NCBI GenBank assembly: GCA_031260765.1 | Contig: JAISKX010000063.1 | Location: forward strand, 1 to 5,266 | Direction of reading: 5' to 3' | Origin: Endomicrobium sp. | GTDB lineage: Bacteria > Elusimicrobiota > Endomicrobiia > Endomicrobiales > Endomicrobiaceae | DNA: 5,266 bases | Shown: positions 4,590-5,266 of the stretch, in pieces | How positions within the stretch are numbered: position 1 is the first letter of the stretch | Layout: every line of letters starts with the position of its first letter | Made by a program: the position numbers and the translations under genes | The notes under the pieces: model-generated | What the model was told of the DNA's origin: nothing | The model's input: the letters and a program-made list of their open reading frames with translations, nothing else | The model's database searches: none

Positions 4590-5266
4590 ATGGAGGACGA
4601 AGTGAAAAAAGAGGATATCACTAATCTTTTAAATCAAGTATCTGTAGTTGTGGGCAATATTGAAAAAGTCCGTAAGGCTTATGAACCTCAACTTGCCACT
4701 AAATTTTCAATTTTTGACATTGTTGGGTTTGATGAAAATATGGTTTCGGCAATGATTGCACATTTGCTAAATCCTAAAGCGACGCATGCGCAGGGAAATG
4801 TCTTTTTGAAAACATTTATTGATAGGTTGTATTTTGTTTTTCAAAATGAATTTGAAAATAGTAGTCATTCAAGCATTGAAGAACTTAAGAACGCTTCTTT
4901 GCTTGATAAGGCTTGTGTTAAAACGGAGGAGACTACTGATATTGATAGGAGGATTGATATTACTGTAAAAATGGGGGATATTAAATTCGGCATAGAAAAT
5001 AAACTATGGGCTGAAGAACAATCAAATCAATTAGAGCATTATCTTGACTATATTCAAAAAGATTGTCCTAAAGGTTTTCTAGTCTTTCTACGAATAGATC
5101 CAAAGAGAGAAGCAAAAACAATTTCAAATAGAAAAGAGCGTTGCAAAAATGGAGATTTAATCGTCATTGATTATAATGATATTTTAAAGTGGCTTGACGA
5201 ATGTATAAAAGTATGCAAAGCGGATAACATTCGGTGGTATTTAAAAGAGTTTCAACAATTAATAAA
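4590..5266 (+). CDS. PD-(D/E)XK nuclease-family protein, 3' end missing
   Basis: The gene runs off the window after 225 complete codons. The visible part matches the PD-(D/E)XK nuclease superfamily group that I recall as PDDEXK_4 (Pfam PF14281). The N-terminal block FSIFDIVGFDENMVSAMIAH (39-58) continues into LLNPKATHAQG (59-69) and FLKTFI (72-77), which is that group's lead-in, including Glu49 as a possible extra active-site acid. The nuclease core follows: RRIDITV (120-126) with Asp123, then GIENKLWAEEQSNQLEHY (134-151) with Glu136 and Lys138, giving the D...E-x-K metal-binding triad, and Gln144/Gln147 in the Q-x-x-Q helix. All core residues are intact, so catalysis is plausible. The substrate is unknown; relatives are often found in defence or mobile regions. 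The start is supported by AAAAGGAG 8 nt upstream. Full-length relatives are usually well over 300 aa, so a substantial part probably lies beyond 5266. Confidence 0.82.
   Translation, partial: MEDEVKKEDITNLLNQVSVVVGNIEKVRKAYEPQLATKFSIFDIVGFDENMVSAMIAHLLNPKATHAQGNVFLKTFIDRLYFVFQNEFENSSHSSIEELKNASLLDKACVKTEETTDIDRRIDITVKMGDIKFGIENKLWAEEQSNQLEHYLDYIQKDCPKGFLVFLRIDPKREAKTISNRKERCKNGDLIVIDYNDILKWLDECIKVCKADNIRWYLKEFQQLI

Overview
The window is low-GC DNA, mid-thirties percent by eye, and comes from a bacterium. It carries lipoprotein-processing genes and a periplasmic-type asparaginase with a signal peptide, which suggests a diderm Gram-negative cell. Two kinds of GC-rich intergenic repeat stand out against the AT-rich genes: a GA-rich block at 22-58, and a long 'CGLDPQS'-type inverted repeat at 2288-2371. 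I recall such repeats from many environmental and host-associated Gram-negatives. An Elusimicrobiota (Endomicrobium-like) source would fit the composition, the repeats and the Lgt variant, but the phylum cannot be fixed from this sequence alone.

Region 1 (1-2192) is a tight housekeeping operon on the + strand. It encodes lspA (signal peptidase II), lgt (prolipoprotein diacylglyceryl transferase) and an RluD-type 23S rRNA pseudouridine synthase. lspA and lgt abut exactly, and lgt and the rlu gene overlap by 14 nt, so translational coupling is likely. Lgt puts the diacylglyceryl group on the lipobox cysteine and LspA then removes the signal peptide, so the first two genes are successive steps of one pathway.

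Region 2 (2193-3496) is a repeat-bearing intergenic stretch followed by a type II L-asparaginase with a Sec signal peptide. The true start is 2396. A longer open frame from 2207 runs through the repeat and is an artefact. The asparaginase has most catalytic residues but two substitutions near the active site.

Region 3 (3497-5266) looks like an accessory, defence-type segment. A near-consensus sigma-70 promoter flanked by an inverted repeat drives an AbiEi-family antitoxin gene. The expected AbiEii toxin is missing. Only a 35-codon frame overlaps the antitoxin stop, and it looks like the C-terminal tail of a toxin, suggesting an internal deletion. Next come 275 bp with a possible decayed minus-strand coding fragment and one or two promoters. 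The window then ends inside a PD-(D/E)XK nuclease-family gene that has an unusually structured leader.

I did not find a clear new system. The best leads are the orphan antitoxin with its toxin scar, the nuclease and its leader, and the asparaginase variants. No tRNA, rRNA, CRISPR array or intact insertion sequence is visible.
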